A DNA stretch of 64,000 bases from Sphingomonas morindae (lineage in GTDB: Bacteria > Pseudomonadota > Alphaproteobacteria > Sphingomonadales > Sphingomonadaceae). Positions 35,218-44,788 of the stretch are shown one piece after another. Under the pieces are notes generated by a model that worked only from the letters and a program-made list of their open reading frames with translations, had not been told where the DNA came from and searched no databases. The translations under genes and the position numbers were made by a program. How positions within the stretch are numbered: position 1 is the stretch's first letter; the number at the start of each line of letters is the position of its first letter. Where the stretch lies: assembly GCF_023822065.1 (NCBI RefSeq), contig NZ_CP084931.1, positions 248,001 to 312,000 of the forward strand, written 5' to 3'.

Positions 35218-35787
35218 CTTGAGGGCGGCGTCTATGATCGCGTCCACGAACCGGCCATCTATGGCCTCGCGCGAAAACCAGCGCCGGAAGAAGAGCGGGC
35301 CCACGAGGCGTGCGACGAGCTCGCTTGTGGCGCGCCCCTGAAGCGAAGCTTCGCCCGCTGCACAGGCCCGCTGCAGAACGGCCTCGAACGGTGCCATGAA
35401 GGCCGCGTGCAGCTGCTTCTGGACAGTGGCGATTTCCGGATCGCGCTCGGCCGCGTCCAAAATCGACGGATAGGCCTTGCTCCAGGGCGTCCCGTCCAGC
35501 GCGCCGGCCAGGCTTGTCAGCAAGGCATGGAGATCACCGCGAAGGCTACCCGTTCCCGGCACCCGCGCCGGCGCTCCGAAGCTCGCGCAGGCCTCCAGCA
35601 GGAGCGCCGAGCGGGACGGCCAGTGGCGGTAGATCGTCGTCTTGGACACGCCTGATCGCTTCGAGACCGCATCGATGCTGACCCCGCCAATCCCCCCCTC
35701 CGACAACTGGCGGTAGGTTTCCATGAGGACGGTCGCGCGCGATCGCGCGACCCGCTTGTCCAAAGTGGGGGAGACTTTTTCCGCCAT
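35215..35787 (-). CDS. TetR/AcrR-family transcriptional regulator
   Basis: 190 residues. N-terminal HTH (about 15-60; VLMETYRQLSEGGIGGVSIDAVSKRSGVSKTTIYRHWPSR) and a helical ligand domain. The end, LVGPLFFRRWFSREAIDGRFVDAIIDAAL, is typical of the TetR_C_16/AcrR-like group. ATG 35787 is preceded by GAAGG only, and earlier in-frame starts lack an SD. The target is unknown; the nearest divergent genes are the VOC remnant and the NmrA-like gene on the plus strand. Confidence 0.85.
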   Translation of the reverse strand: MAEKVSPTLDKRVARSRATVLMETYRQLSEGGIGGVSIDAVSKRSGVSKTTIYRHWPSRSALLLEACASFGAPARVPGTGSLRGDLHALLTSLAGALDGTPWSKAYPSILDAAERDPEIATVQKQLHAAFMAPFEAVLQRACAAGEASLQGRATSELVARLVGPLFFRRWFSREAIDGRFVDAIIDAALK

Positions 35788-35947
35788 GCCTTCGCCGCCG
35801 CCTTTCCCTCTCCTGCGCAATAGCTCTCTAGCATCGGGACAGGGCATCGTCCCCTCCGTCCGAAGCCTTGCGGCTTGAAAGTGCGGCTGATACAGCACGG
35901 CACAGTATCGTACCGTTATGATGCGGAGCGCCTGCTGGAGGGTGAAG

Positions 35948-36115
35948 ATGCGGTTCGCCTACACACATGTCGTCACGGACGATGTCGCCGCTGTCGCCGG
36001 CGTCCATGCCGCGCCTCACCCTCTCGAGCCGATGAGCTTCGGCGAGCCCGACGGATGCCCGATCACTATCTTCAGCCCGCCGCCCGAGACGCTCGCGCAG
36101 GGCACCGCCCGATGA
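35948..36115 (+). pseudogene. VOC-family gene with a large internal deletion
   Basis: A 55-residue frame. It begins MRFAYTHVVTDDVAAVAGV, like the first strand and helix of a VOC protein, and ends FGEPDGCPITIFSPP, like the last VOC strand. The roughly 80-100 residues expected between are absent. The frame is still open and its stop overlaps the start of the next gene (ATGA), so it may still serve as a translated leader. Unlikely to fold as an enzyme. Confidence 0.5.
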
Positions 36116-36744
36116 AGCTGCTGGTGTTCGGCGGCGGCGGACGCACCGGGCGGGACCTGATCGTGCAGCTTCTGGCGCGCGGCCACAAGGCGACCGCCTT
36201 GGTCCGCGACGCCCGAGCGTTCGGCCTCTCGTATGACCGACTAAGGGCGGTGAGCTGCGATGCGCTGGAGCCGGCTTCGTTCCAGGCGGCACTGGAAGGG
36301 CAGGAGGCGGTGCTGTCCGTGCTTGGGGTGACCGGTTTCTGGGCCTCGCTGCGGCCGATGACCTTCTACCGCGACTCCGCACGCGCGATCGTCACCGGTA
36401 TGAGGGCGGCGGGCGTGGCCCGGCTGGTGCTCGTGTCCTCGATAGGCGTGCTGGACAAGCCTGCGGCGCCCGCCTGGTACCGCGCGCTCGTCAAGCCGTT
36501 GCTGCGGCACAAATATGCCGACATGCGGGCGATGGAGGCGTTCGTCGCGCGCTCGGGGCTCGACTGGACCATCGTGCGCGCCGCGCGTCTTATCGACGGA
36601 CCGCTCACCCAGCATTACCGCGTCGGCGCCGGAGGCACGCTGCCTGATATCACGACGATCTCCCGGAGCGACCTCGCCGACTTCCTGGCGCGCGCGGTGG
36701 CCGACCCGGCAATGGCCGGCCAGATGTACGCGATCTCCCGTTGA
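36112..36744 (+). CDS. NmrA/SDR-like NAD(P)H-binding protein
   Basis: 210 residues, a short atypical-SDR Rossmann fold: KLLVFGGGGRTGRDLIVQLLARGH at the N-terminus, DALEPASFQAALEGQEAVLSVLG, RLVLVSSIGV and the C-terminal DLADFLARAVAD. There is no classical YxxxK dyad, as usual for this group of nucleotide-sugar-epimerase-like or flavin-reductase-like proteins (BVR-B type). Probably a NADPH-dependent reductase or sensor. Its ATG overlaps the VOC remnant stop, so translation is probably coupled to it. Confidence 0.83.
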   Translation: MKLLVFGGGGRTGRDLIVQLLARGHKATALVRDARAFGLSYDRLRAVSCDALEPASFQAALEGQEAVLSVLGVTGFWASLRPMTFYRDSARAIVTGMRAAGVARLVLVSSIGVLDKPAAPAWYRALVKPLLRHKYADMRAMEAFVARSGLDWTIVRAARLIDGPLTQHYRVGAGGTLPDITTISRSDLADFLARAVADPAMAGQMYAISR

Positions 36745-37011
36745 ACGCGCAGGCTGCTTGGCTGAACAATGCCCGCTCGCGCTCCCGCTACGTCTCGCTA
36801 GACGGGTGAGCGCAGGGGATTTACGGCACGTTTTGAACGGCATCTGATTGCGCCTGGGCAGGGGCGGCGAGCGGGGGATGAGCATCGGGATCTGGGTGGC
36901 CGCCGGTGCGAGGCTGCCGCCCCGAGCTGAGAGCGCCCGACGCGGCCCGCGCGCCTGGACGATCTAGGCCGAGACCTTGCGCGCAGCGGCATCCGCCTGG
37001 CGCGATCACTG

Positions 37012-38892
37012 ATGGACGGACAGATGCTGATGACGTGCAAAATGTTGCTCACGGCGATCGCATCCAGCGCGCTGGCGCTCGGCGCCGCTGGGAAGGTCGA
37101 CGCGCAGACGGGCAGCGCATCGGGCCCGCCGATCAGCCTGGCGGTGGACGCCACCGATACCGACCATGCCATCTTCACCGTCCATGAGACGATCCCCGCG
37201 ACGCCCGGGCCGCTGACCCTTCTCTATCCGCAATGGGAGGCGGCCAGCCACGCCCCCACCGTGCCGATCCAGGCGCTGGCCGGTCTGGTCGCGACCGCCG
37301 ATGGCCGCCGGATCGCGTGGCGGCGCGATCCCCGCAAGGTCCATGCCTTCCACCTCGCCATACCGCCGGGCGCGACCTCGGTGACGCTGGACTTCCAGAT
37401 CCTGTCCGATGCCGACACGCTGCGGGAGGCGCAGGTCAATGTGCAATGGCAGAGGCTGCTGCTCTATCCGGCAGGAAGCGATGTCGCGCGGATCCAGGTC
37501 GCGGCGCGGCTGACCTTGCCCAAGGGCATGCACGCCTATGGCGCGCTCCGTCGGGCGGGCGAGGATGCGGGTGCGATCCGCTTCGCGCCCGTTGCCCTCG
37601 AGCGCCTGGTCGACGCGCCGGTATGGGGCGCCAAAGTGTCCCGCATCATCCCGCTCACGCCGGGCGCCGCGCAGCCGATAACGGTCGCGCTGCTCGCCGA
37701 CGATCCCGCCGACCTCGCCCCCGCCGATGCCGCCGCCGGCCCGCTCCGCGCGCTGATCGTGCAGGCGGGCAAGATCTTCGGCGCGCCGCCCTTCACCCGC
37801 TACGACATGCTGGTGTCGCTCACCGACCGGCTCGGCACGGGCGGCGTCGAACATCGCGAGGAGGGCGAGAACGACCTGCCGGCAAACTATCTGCGCGAGC
37901 CCGGCAAGCAGCTCAACAGCGTCGATCTGATCGCGCATGAATATGTGCACGCCTGGAACGGACGGTATCGCATCCCCGCCGACCTGCTCGCGCCCGACTA
38001 TAACACGCCCGTCAGCGACAGCCTCTTGTGGGTCTATGAGGGGCAGACCGAATTCTGGGGTCGGGTCCTCGCCGCCCGTGCGGGCCTGCGCGACCGGCAG
38101 CAGACGCTGGACAGGCTCGCGCTCGATGCCGCGCTGGTGGCGACCCGCAAGGGCCGGGCCTGGAAGAGCCTCGCCGACAGCGTCAACGATCCCGTCTACA
38201 TGGCCGGGCACCATGTCGACTGGCGGGATTGGACACGGCGGGAGGATTATTACGCCGAGGGCGTGCTGCTTTGGCTGGATGTGGACGCGCGCCTGCGCGA
38301 ACTGACGCGCGGCGCGCGCGGGCTCGACGCCTTCGCGGCCGACTTCTTCCATGTCGACGCGCCCGGCGCGCCCGCCCGCGCCTATGATTTGGAGGCGGTC
38401 TGCGCGGCGCTGGCGAGGGTGGCCCCGGCCGATTGGCACGGCTTCCTCGCGCGGCATCTCGACAGCCACGAGACGCAAGATGCCATGGCCGGGCTGGCCC
38501 GTGCGGGCTGGCGCCTGGTTTTCACGCCCGAGGCGACCGACACCTTCCGCCAGAACGAAACGGACGACGGCGCACGCGACTATAGCTTCTCGGTCGGGCT
38601 CAAGGTGGATGAGGGCGGGCGCGTGCGTGCGGTCTCCTGGGAAGGCCCGGCATTCCTGGCCGGGCTGGCGCCGGGGGGACGGATTACGCGGGTGGACGGG
38701 CTGCCTTACAGCGCCGCCGCGCTCGAACACGCCGTGGCGAACACCGTCACCACGCCGCTCGATCTCGTCGTCGATGATGGCACCCGAAGCCGCACCGTCC
38801 GCCTCGCCTATCGAGGCGGCGCACGCTACCCGCATCTGGAGCGCATCCCGGACAGGGCCGACCGGCTCGACGCGCTGCTGACGGGGCGCTAG
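37012..38892 (+). CDS. M61-family glycyl-aminopeptidase-like metalloprotease
   Basis: 626 residues: signal peptide (KMLLTAIASSALALG, cleavage near DAQ), an N-terminal beta domain (about 40-235), and a gluzincin catalytic domain with zinc motif HEYVH (309-313) and a following LLWVYEGQTEFWG segment with the candidate third ligand Glu343. A C-terminal PDZ-like region carries WEGPAFLAGLAPGGRITRVDG (about 540-600). M61 enzymes remove N-terminal Gly/Ala in the periplasm or outside the cell. The first ATG lacks a clear SD; starts at codons 5 or 7 are possible and would still leave the signal peptide. It stands alone between an NmrA-like and a flavoprotein gene. Confidence 0.9.
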   Translation: MDGQMLMTCKMLLTAIASSALALGAAGKVDAQTGSASGPPISLAVDATDTDHAIFTVHETIPATPGPLTLLYPQWEAASHAPTVPIQALAGLVATADGRRIAWRRDPRKVHAFHLAIPPGATSVTLDFQILSDADTLREAQVNVQWQRLLLYPAGSDVARIQVAARLTLPKGMHAYGALRRAGEDAGAIRFAPVALERLVDAPVWGAKVSRIIPLTPGAAQPITVALLADDPADLAPADAAAGPLRALIVQAGKIFGAPPFTRYDMLVSLTDRLGTGGVEHREEGENDLPANYLREPGKQLNSVDLIAHEYVHAWNGRYRIPADLLAPDYNTPVSDSLLWVYEGQTEFWGRVLAARAGLRDRQQTLDRLALDAALVATRKGRAWKSLADSVNDPVYMAGHHVDWRDWTRREDYYAEGVLLWLDVDARLRELTRGARGLDAFAADFFHVDAPGAPARAYDLEAVCAALARVAPADWHGFLARHLDSHETQDAMAGLARAGWRLVFTPEATDTFRQNETDDGARDYSFSVGLKVDEGGRVRAVSWEGPAFLAGLAPGGRITRVDGLPYSAAALEHAVANTVTTPLDLVVDDGTRSRTVRLAYRGGARYPHLERIPDRADRLDALLTGR

Positions 38893-39047
38893 CTGCCTCG
38901 AATCTCCACGACACGCGACCCGCTCAAAAGGACGGTGGAGCCGGTAGCAAAGCCGAAAAAGAGCGGGGATCGTCCGGAGCTGGGCCGCGCGCGCCGCATC
39001 TGGAACGCCATGCCGAGCTTGACGATCTCCTTGCGATCGTTCGGTAT

Positions 39048-40703
39048 GTGGGCACCCGCAAAGGGGTGGATGATCCGGAGGTAGAGGTGGAGACGATTGG
39101 TCGCGATCTCGCCGAGATGCAGCGTGTCCCGCTCGCTCCCGCGCATGTGGCGGCGTTGCGCGCGGTAGGCGAGACGGTCCGCTTTGCCGCCGGCGAGATG
39201 GTGGCCGAAGCCGGCAAGCCCGCGGACCGGTTTGTGTATGTAGAGGATGGCGAGATCGAGGTGGTCGATCCCTATTCCGGGGAGCGCCGCGTGCCTTCGA
39301 CGCTCGGCCCGACCCAGTTCATGGGCGAGATCGGCCTGCTGTACGGCGGCAATTGGTCGATGCCGATGCGCGCGGCCCGCGACACGACCGCGCTCGTCGT
39401 CCCGCGCGCGGACCTGCTTCGGCTCATGGCCGATATCCCGGAAATGTCGGACATCATCATCACCGTGCTTGCCGCCCGCCGCCGGCGTCAGCTTGATCAC
39501 CAGGACGGAACGCTCGTCTTGATCGGCGAGGAAGCCGACCGGAGCATCGCGCGCATCGCCCAGTTCGCCGGTCGCAACCGGCTTCCCTACTCGTCCTACG
39601 CGCTTGGCAGTGCCGAGGCGCTGCGGGTCGCGGACAGCTGCGCTGTTCCGCCCGATCGTCCTGCGGTTGTCTATGGCCGCGGGCAGGTCGTGGCGGAGCC
39701 GACGCTCGAGACGGTGGCGCGGCTGCTCGGCGTCGTCCACGACATCGACGAGCGACAAAGGTTCGACGTTCTCATCGTCGGGGGCGGGCCGGCGGGGGTC
39801 GCGGCGGCGGTCTATGCCGGCGCGGAGGGTCTGAGCGCTCTGGTGGTCGAGGACACCGCCATCGGCGGCCAAGCGGGCACGTCGAGCCGGATCGAGAATT
39901 ATATGGGCTTTCCGACCGGCATCTCGGGCGCGGACCTCGTCTGGCGCGGCGAGGTTCAAGCGATGAAATTCGGGTCGCGCTTCATCATGCCGCGGCGGGT
40001 GGCCGCGCTCGAGCCTCAGCCCGACGGCAGCTTCTGCGCCAGCCTCGACAATGGGCAGCGCGTGCTCGCCCGCGCGGTGGTCATCGCGACCGGCGTTCAA
40101 TATCGGCGGCTGCCGATCGATCGCCTCGCCGAATTCGAGGGCGCGGGCGTCTATTATGCGGCGACCGAGCTGGAGGCCCGCTATTGTCGGCAGGGCGAGG
40201 CGATCGTCATCGGCGGCGGCAATTCGGCGGGTCAGGCCGCGATGTTCCTGTGCCGCACGGCGGCGCATACCCGCCTGCTCGTTCGGGGCTCGTCGCTCGC
40301 GGCATCGATGTCCAGCTACCTCTCCAGCAGGCTCGCGGCCGATCCCGCGATTTCGGTCGACTATGGCGCCAAGGTGGTTGCGCTGCACGGCACGGATCGG
40401 CTCGAGGCCGTCACGATCCAGAACGCGGACGACGGTTCGACGCGGACGATCGATGCGTGCGCCCTGTTCATCATGGTCGGCGCGGAGCCGAATACGGAGT
40501 GGCTGGCCGGGGTCGTGCAGTGTGACAGCAAGGGGTTCATCCTGACCGGCGAGGCGGCGGGAGGCAATTCGCCATACGCCACCTCTCGACCCGGCATTTT
40601 CGCGGTGGGAGACGTGCGCTTTGGCTCGGTCAAGCGCGTCGCCTCGGCGGTCGGCGAAGGCTCGGTCGTGATTTCCAAGGTCTGGGAGCATATCCACGGC
40701 TGA
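39048..40703 (+). CDS. Fusion of cNMP-binding domain and thioredoxin-reductase-like flavoprotein
   Basis: About 551 residues: a cyclic-nucleotide-binding-type beta-barrel (about 25-150; FAAGEMVAEAGKPADRFVYVEDGEIEVVD, MGEIGLLYGG), a thioredoxin-like spacer (about 153-232), and a pyridine-nucleotide-disulfide-type flavoprotein (from about 238; VLIVGGGPAGVAAAVYAG, AIVIGGGNSAGQAAMFL, SRPGIFAVGDVR). The redox CxxC of thioredoxin reductases is missing: the region reads GVYYAATELEARYC. So it is probably not a disulfide reductase but a FAD/NADPH oxidoreductase gated by a nucleotide or other ligand. The start is uncertain: GTG 39048, or GTG 39087 with GGAGG just upstream. Confidence 0.87.
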   Translation: MGTRKGVDDPEVEVETIGRDLAEMQRVPLAPAHVAALRAVGETVRFAAGEMVAEAGKPADRFVYVEDGEIEVVDPYSGERRVPSTLGPTQFMGEIGLLYGGNWSMPMRAARDTTALVVPRADLLRLMADIPEMSDIIITVLAARRRRQLDHQDGTLVLIGEEADRSIARIAQFAGRNRLPYSSYALGSAEALRVADSCAVPPDRPAVVYGRGQVVAEPTLETVARLLGVVHDIDERQRFDVLIVGGGPAGVAAAVYAGAEGLSALVVEDTAIGGQAGTSSRIENYMGFPTGISGADLVWRGEVQAMKFGSRFIMPRRVAALEPQPDGSFCASLDNGQRVLARAVVIATGVQYRRLPIDRLAEFEGAGVYYAATELEARYCRQGEAIVIGGGNSAGQAAMFLCRTAAHTRLLVRGSSLAASMSSYLSSRLAADPAISVDYGAKVVALHGTDRLEAVTIQNADDGSTRTIDACALFIMVGAEPNTEWLAGVVQCDSKGFILTGEAAGGNSPYATSRPGIFAVGDVRFGSVKRVASAVGEGSVVISKVWEHIHG

Positions 40704-40886
40704 GGCACGGTGAGGCGAGCCGCCGAACCCGGCCATCAGCGCTGCATTCCTTGGCGCTTTGCCGACCGGCTCGGGCGCCGCCGTCCGCGCGCGCTTCGGT
40801 ATCGGCATTCCGAGTTGGCGCGCAGTGATCGAGCAAGGGCGGCAACGGAATTGTGGCGGAAGCACGCGCTGCTATACCCGCTCATC

Positions 40887-42878
40887 ATGATCGATCGTTC
40901 CGCAAAAGCCCTGCGCGCGGCAAGCGCCATCGTCATGGCCGCTTCGCTCGCGGGCGCCGCGGCCGCGGCGCCCGCCCGCTCTCCCGACTATGCCGCCGTC
41001 CAGGGCCGATTGCAGCGGGGCTGGAACAGCTGGGACACGAACACCATCGCGGGCCAGGTGCTGCTGCCCTACGGTCTGGAAATCCGCTTGGGCGTCAAGA
41101 AGGAAAGCGCGGAGAATACCAATGCCTTCCTGCCCACGGTGCTGATCGGTCGGAAAGCCGCGGGCGACGAGACGGTCTATCCGGGGCCGCATAGCTATGA
41201 CGGCGCCTATACGGAATTCCGGCTGACGTGGCGCGGGGTCGCGCTGCGGCTCGAAACAGCGCATGCCGGCAATGATCTCGTGATGCTGGTCACGCCCCTG
41301 TCCAAGCCCAAGCCGGCGCCAGCCTCGCTGGGCGCCGCATCTCAGCGGATCAACACGAGCTTTCGATCCGAAGAGGAGGCGACCAGCCAGCCGCCCGTCG
41401 CCATCCTTTCGGCCGGTATGGTCTGGAACCGGCCGGGGAGCGTCGCGCTGGAAGGCGCGGACATTGTCGCGCGCCTGCCGGGCGAGGTGGTTACCATCCA
41501 TGCTGCGGCGCCCGTGCTTGCCGACAGCCAGGTGCCGGTCACCAACCCCTATTTCGCGTTCCGCCTCGATCAGCCCGCCGGGATCAGCACCGGCCAGGCC
41601 CGGACCATCGCGGAGATCACTGCCATCATCGCGCGCGCGCGGGCAGGCTTCGCCGCCCGTGCCGCGCGAGCCGGAACGGCCGGGGCGGTGCGGGGCGCCA
41701 TCGAGACGGTGCTCGGCTGGGACACGATCTATGATCCGGTCGGCGCGCGCGTGCTGTCTCCGGTCAGCCGCATCTGGAACCAGAATTGGGGCGGCTATGT
41801 CGTGTTCGATTGGGACACGTTCTTCGCGGCGACGATGGCCTCGCTCGGCAGTCGCGACCTCGCCTATGCCAACGCGCTGGAGGTTTTGAACGAGTCCACT
41901 TCGGCCGGCTTCGTCCCGAACTTCGCGCGGGCGGGCGGGTGGAAGAGCTGGGACCGGTCTGAGCCGCCGGTCGGCGCGGTCACGATCCTGGGCCTGTATC
42001 GCCGCTTTCACGACCGCTGGCTGCTGGCGGATAGCTATGACCGGCTTCTCAGGTGGAACCGGTGGTGGCCGGCGCACCGCCGCATCGGCGACTATCTCGT
42101 GTGGGGGAGCGACGCGGACAGCGCGCCGATCAACCCGGACGATCTCAGCCCCGGAACCCTGCAGGGCGCGAAATATGAATCGGGTCTCGACAACAGCCCG
42201 ATGTATGACGGCGCGGGCTTCGACGGTCGCTTGATGCAGCTCGCCGATGTCGGCCTGATGAGCCTCTACATCGTCGATTGCGACGCGCTCGCCGAGATCG
42301 CCGTGGAACTGGGTCGGCGGCAGGACGTGGTCGAGCTGCGCGCGCGCGCCGCGCGCGTCCGCCGCGGCCTTGCGACCTTGTGGGACCCGGTGTCGCACAT
42401 CTATCGCAACAAGGACCTGCGGACCGGGCGGCTGAGCGAGCGTCTGTCGCCGACCAACTTCTACCCGCTGCTTGCCCGCGCTCCATCGCCCAAAGCCGCC
42501 GATCAGATGATCCGGGACCATCTGCTCAATCCGGCCGAGTTCTGGGGCGATCGCGTCGTGCCGGCGATCGCGCGCAGTGACCCTGCGTTCAAGGATCAGG
42601 ACTATTGGCGTGGCCGCATCTGGGGGCCGATGAACTACCTGCTCTGGCAGGGGCTTGCGCGCTACGACACCCCGTTGGCGCGATCCACCCGGCATACGCT
42701 CGGCGCGCGATCGCTGGCGCTGTTCATGGAGGAATGGCGCGCGAAGGGGCATGTGCATGAGAATTACAGCGCCGTGTCGGCCGACAGCGACACCGTCCCG
42801 AACAGCGACCGCTTCTATCATTGGGGCGCATTGCTCGGCTTTATGGCACCGGGTGTCGCCGATGACGCGGCGCGGTAG
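40887..42878 (+). CDS. Secreted GH63/MGH1-like glycoside hydrolase
   Basis: 663 residues. Signal peptide (ALRAASAIVMAASLAGAAAA), an N-terminal beta-sandwich, then an (alpha/alpha)6 barrel from about residue 260. Landmarks are WNQNWGGYVVFDWDTFFAATMA, ESTSAGFVPNFARAGGWKSWDRSEPP, KYESGLDNSPMYD, DYWRGRIWGPMNYLLWQG and NYSAVSADSD...YHWGALLGF. These match the mannosylglycerate-hydrolase/glucosidase GH63-type barrel and related trehalase-like folds. It should release glucose or mannose from an oligosaccharide or glycoside in the periplasm. The ATG was chosen so that the signal peptide starts the protein. It ends six bases from the convergent LysR gene. Confidence 0.85.
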   Translation: MIDRSAKALRAASAIVMAASLAGAAAAAPARSPDYAAVQGRLQRGWNSWDTNTIAGQVLLPYGLEIRLGVKKESAENTNAFLPTVLIGRKAAGDETVYPGPHSYDGAYTEFRLTWRGVALRLETAHAGNDLVMLVTPLSKPKPAPASLGAASQRINTSFRSEEEATSQPPVAILSAGMVWNRPGSVALEGADIVARLPGEVVTIHAAAPVLADSQVPVTNPYFAFRLDQPAGISTGQARTIAEITAIIARARAGFAARAARAGTAGAVRGAIETVLGWDTIYDPVGARVLSPVSRIWNQNWGGYVVFDWDTFFAATMASLGSRDLAYANALEVLNESTSAGFVPNFARAGGWKSWDRSEPPVGAVTILGLYRRFHDRWLLADSYDRLLRWNRWWPAHRRIGDYLVWGSDADSAPINPDDLSPGTLQGAKYESGLDNSPMYDGAGFDGRLMQLADVGLMSLYIVDCDALAEIAVELGRRQDVVELRARAARVRRGLATLWDPVSHIYRNKDLRTGRLSERLSPTNFYPLLARAPSPKAADQMIRDHLLNPAEFWGDRVVPAIARSDPAFKDQDYWRGRIWGPMNYLLWQGLARYDTPLARSTRHTLGARSLALFMEEWRAKGHVHENYSAVSADSDTVPNSDRFYHWGALLGFMAPGVADDAAR

Positions 42879-42884
42879 TCCGGG

Positions 42885-43808
42885 TCAGGATGCGGGGAGC
42901 GGCGACCGATCCCCCAGCTGCGCGGCGACGTCCTGGATGAGACCCCGCAGCCAGCGATGGGCGGGATCGTGGCGATATCGCACGTGCCACGCCATCTCGA
43001 CCGGGAAGCGGCCGAGATCCACCGGCGCCGGCAGGATCTTCAGGCGCTTGTCCTGCATCAGCCGCCGGCAGATGAGCGCGGGCAGGGTCGCGCAATAGTC
43101 GGTCACCGCCACCATCTCGGCGACCGCGAAGAAGTTGGTGACCGAGATCGCGACCTCGCGCCTGAGTTGCCGCTGCGCAAGCGCCTGGAAGAGCCCGGCG
43201 CGCATCCGGCCGGGCGGCACGATGTTGACATGCTTGAGCGCTTCGAACTGCTCGCGCGTCATCGCGTCACCGATCTCAGGATGGTCCGCGCGCACGGCGC
43301 AGGCGAGGCCCTCCTCCATCAGATGCTGGACGACGAGATTATCGGGCGGATCGACGATGCGGCCAAGCACCAGCGCGGTCGTGCCGGACACCACGCCCGT
43401 CTCGACTAGGTCATTGCCATAGGGCGTCAGCCGCAGCTTGATGCCGGGCGCGACCTGCTGGAGGCGCGCGACCACGGCCGGGACCAGCACGAACTCCACA
43501 TAGCCGTTGGGCGCGATGGTGAAGAGGCGCTCGGCCTGCGCCGGATCGAAGCCCTGCTGGCCGAGCACCGCATCGTCGAGCTGCGCCAGCGCCTCGGCGA
43601 TGGCGGGCGCAAGCTCAAGCGCGATCGGCGTCGGCTGGATGCCGTAGCGTTCGCGGATGAAGAGCGGATCCTGCAACATCAGCCGCAGCCGCGACAAGGC
43701 GTTGGAGAGCGCGGGCTGGGTTTTGCCGACGCGCTCGGCCGCCCGCGTGACACTGCGCTCCTCCATCAGCGCGATGAAGATCGGCAGCAGGTTGAGATCA
43801 TAGCGCAT
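42885..43808 (-). CDS. LysR-family transcriptional regulator (NodD/PnpR-like)
   Basis: 307 residues: HTH (1-65; LNLLPIFIALMEERSVTRAAERVGKTQPALSNALSRLRLMLQDPLFIR) and an effector-binding domain. The start LNLLPIF..L..ERSVT and PALSNAL.RLR are typical of the NodD-like LysR subgroup that regulates aromatic or nitro-aromatic metabolism and quinone reductases. It is divergent from the DJ-1/PfpI gene with 111 bases between, so it probably controls the DJ-1 and ABM monooxygenase genes. Confidence 0.9.
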   Translation of the reverse strand: MRYDLNLLPIFIALMEERSVTRAAERVGKTQPALSNALSRLRLMLQDPLFIRERYGIQPTPIALELAPAIAEALAQLDDAVLGQQGFDPAQAERLFTIAPNGYVEFVLVPAVVARLQQVAPGIKLRLTPYGNDLVETGVVSGTTALVLGRIVDPPDNLVVQHLMEEGLACAVRADHPEIGDAMTREQFEALKHVNIVPPGRMRAGLFQALAQRQLRREVAISVTNFFAVAEMVAVTDYCATLPALICRRLMQDKRLKILPAPVDLGRFPVEMAWHVRYRHDPAHRWLRGLIQDVAAQLGDRSPLPAS

Positions 43809-43919
43809 CCAGACATAATGCCGAGCGTATATCTGACATCAACAAGATAAACTTCTCGAATATGCCAGCAGGGTCCATCTCTCCCTCACCGGCAGCGGTG
43901 CCGCGACACGGAGGCTCGG

Positions 43920-44720
43920 ATGACCAAGGCGAAGATCCTCATTCTCGGTTCGAACGCGACGCAGATCGAGCTGCGCGGCGGCGGGACCGCCACGATCGGC
44001 CAATATCTCAACGAAACGACGGTGCCCGCGCTGGCGCTGATCGATGCCGGCTATGAGCTGGTGCTCGCCACCCCCGACGGGACCAAGCCCCATATCGACG
44101 CGGTGTCCGACACGGTGGGCCATTTCGGCGGCGATCAGGCCGCTTATGATCGGGCGAAGGCGTTTTTCGCGGAAGATCCGGCGATGAACGCGGTCCGCAC
44201 GCTGCGCTCGGTCATCGACGCCGGCCTTGACGGCTTTGCCGGCGTCTTCGTTCCCGGCGGCCACGCGCCGGCGGTCGATCTGATGCAGGACCCCGACGCG
44301 GGCGCCATCCTGCGCCATTTCCATGCCGCCGCGAAGCCGACCGCCTTGCTCTGTCACGGTCCGGTCGTCACCGCCGCCGCGCTCGCCGATGCGCCCGCGT
44401 TCAGGGCGGCGCTGATCGAGGGCGAGGATGCCAAGGCGAAAACTCTGGCCCGCGACTGGATCTACGCCGGTTACCGGATGACGGTATTCTCCGCGAGCGA
44501 GGAGAAGATCGCCGAGGAACAATTGCTGAAGGGCGAGCTTCCGTTCGACATGCCAAAGGCGCTGCGCATCGCGGGCGGGACGGTCTTGGTCAGCACGACC
44601 GACTTCGCCTCCCACGTCGTGGTCGATCGCGAACTGATCACCGGGCAGAACCCGGCCTCCGATCACGCGCTCGCCAAGGCGCTGATCGATGCGCTCGATC
44701 GCGCACTCGCCCAGGCGTGA
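43920..44720 (+). CDS. DJ-1/PfpI-family protein (Hsp31/glyoxalase III-like)
   Basis: 266 residues. Class I glutamine-amidotransferase-like fold: KILILGSNATQIEL, the acid loop FVPGGHAPAVDLM, and the nucleophile elbow LLCHGPVVTAAAL with the catalytic Cys. These features and the length fit Hsp31-type proteins that detoxify methylglyoxal or act as protein/nucleotide deglycases. GGAGG precedes the ATG. Followed 68 bases later by a quinol-monooxygenase-like gene; both are divergent from a NodD-type LysR regulator, suggesting a response to reactive carbonyls or quinones. Confidence 0.88.
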   Translation: MTKAKILILGSNATQIELRGGGTATIGQYLNETTVPALALIDAGYELVLATPDGTKPHIDAVSDTVGHFGGDQAAYDRAKAFFAEDPAMNAVRTLRSVIDAGLDGFAGVFVPGGHAPAVDLMQDPDAGAILRHFHAAAKPTALLCHGPVVTAAALADAPAFRAALIEGEDAKAKTLARDWIYAGYRMTVFSASEEKIAEEQLLKGELPFDMPKALRIAGGTVLVSTTDFASHVVVDRELITGQNPASDHALAKALIDALDRALAQA

Positions 44721-44788
44721 GCACCCGCAGGACCGGCGGAGCGCTGCGACCGCGCTCCGTCCCGACATCGCAGAGAAGGAGCAGGACC

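Noticed and set aside
40872-42821. A 649-codon minus-strand frame opposite the GH63-like gene
   Set aside because: No recognisable domain, Arg/His/Gly-rich composition; shadow.
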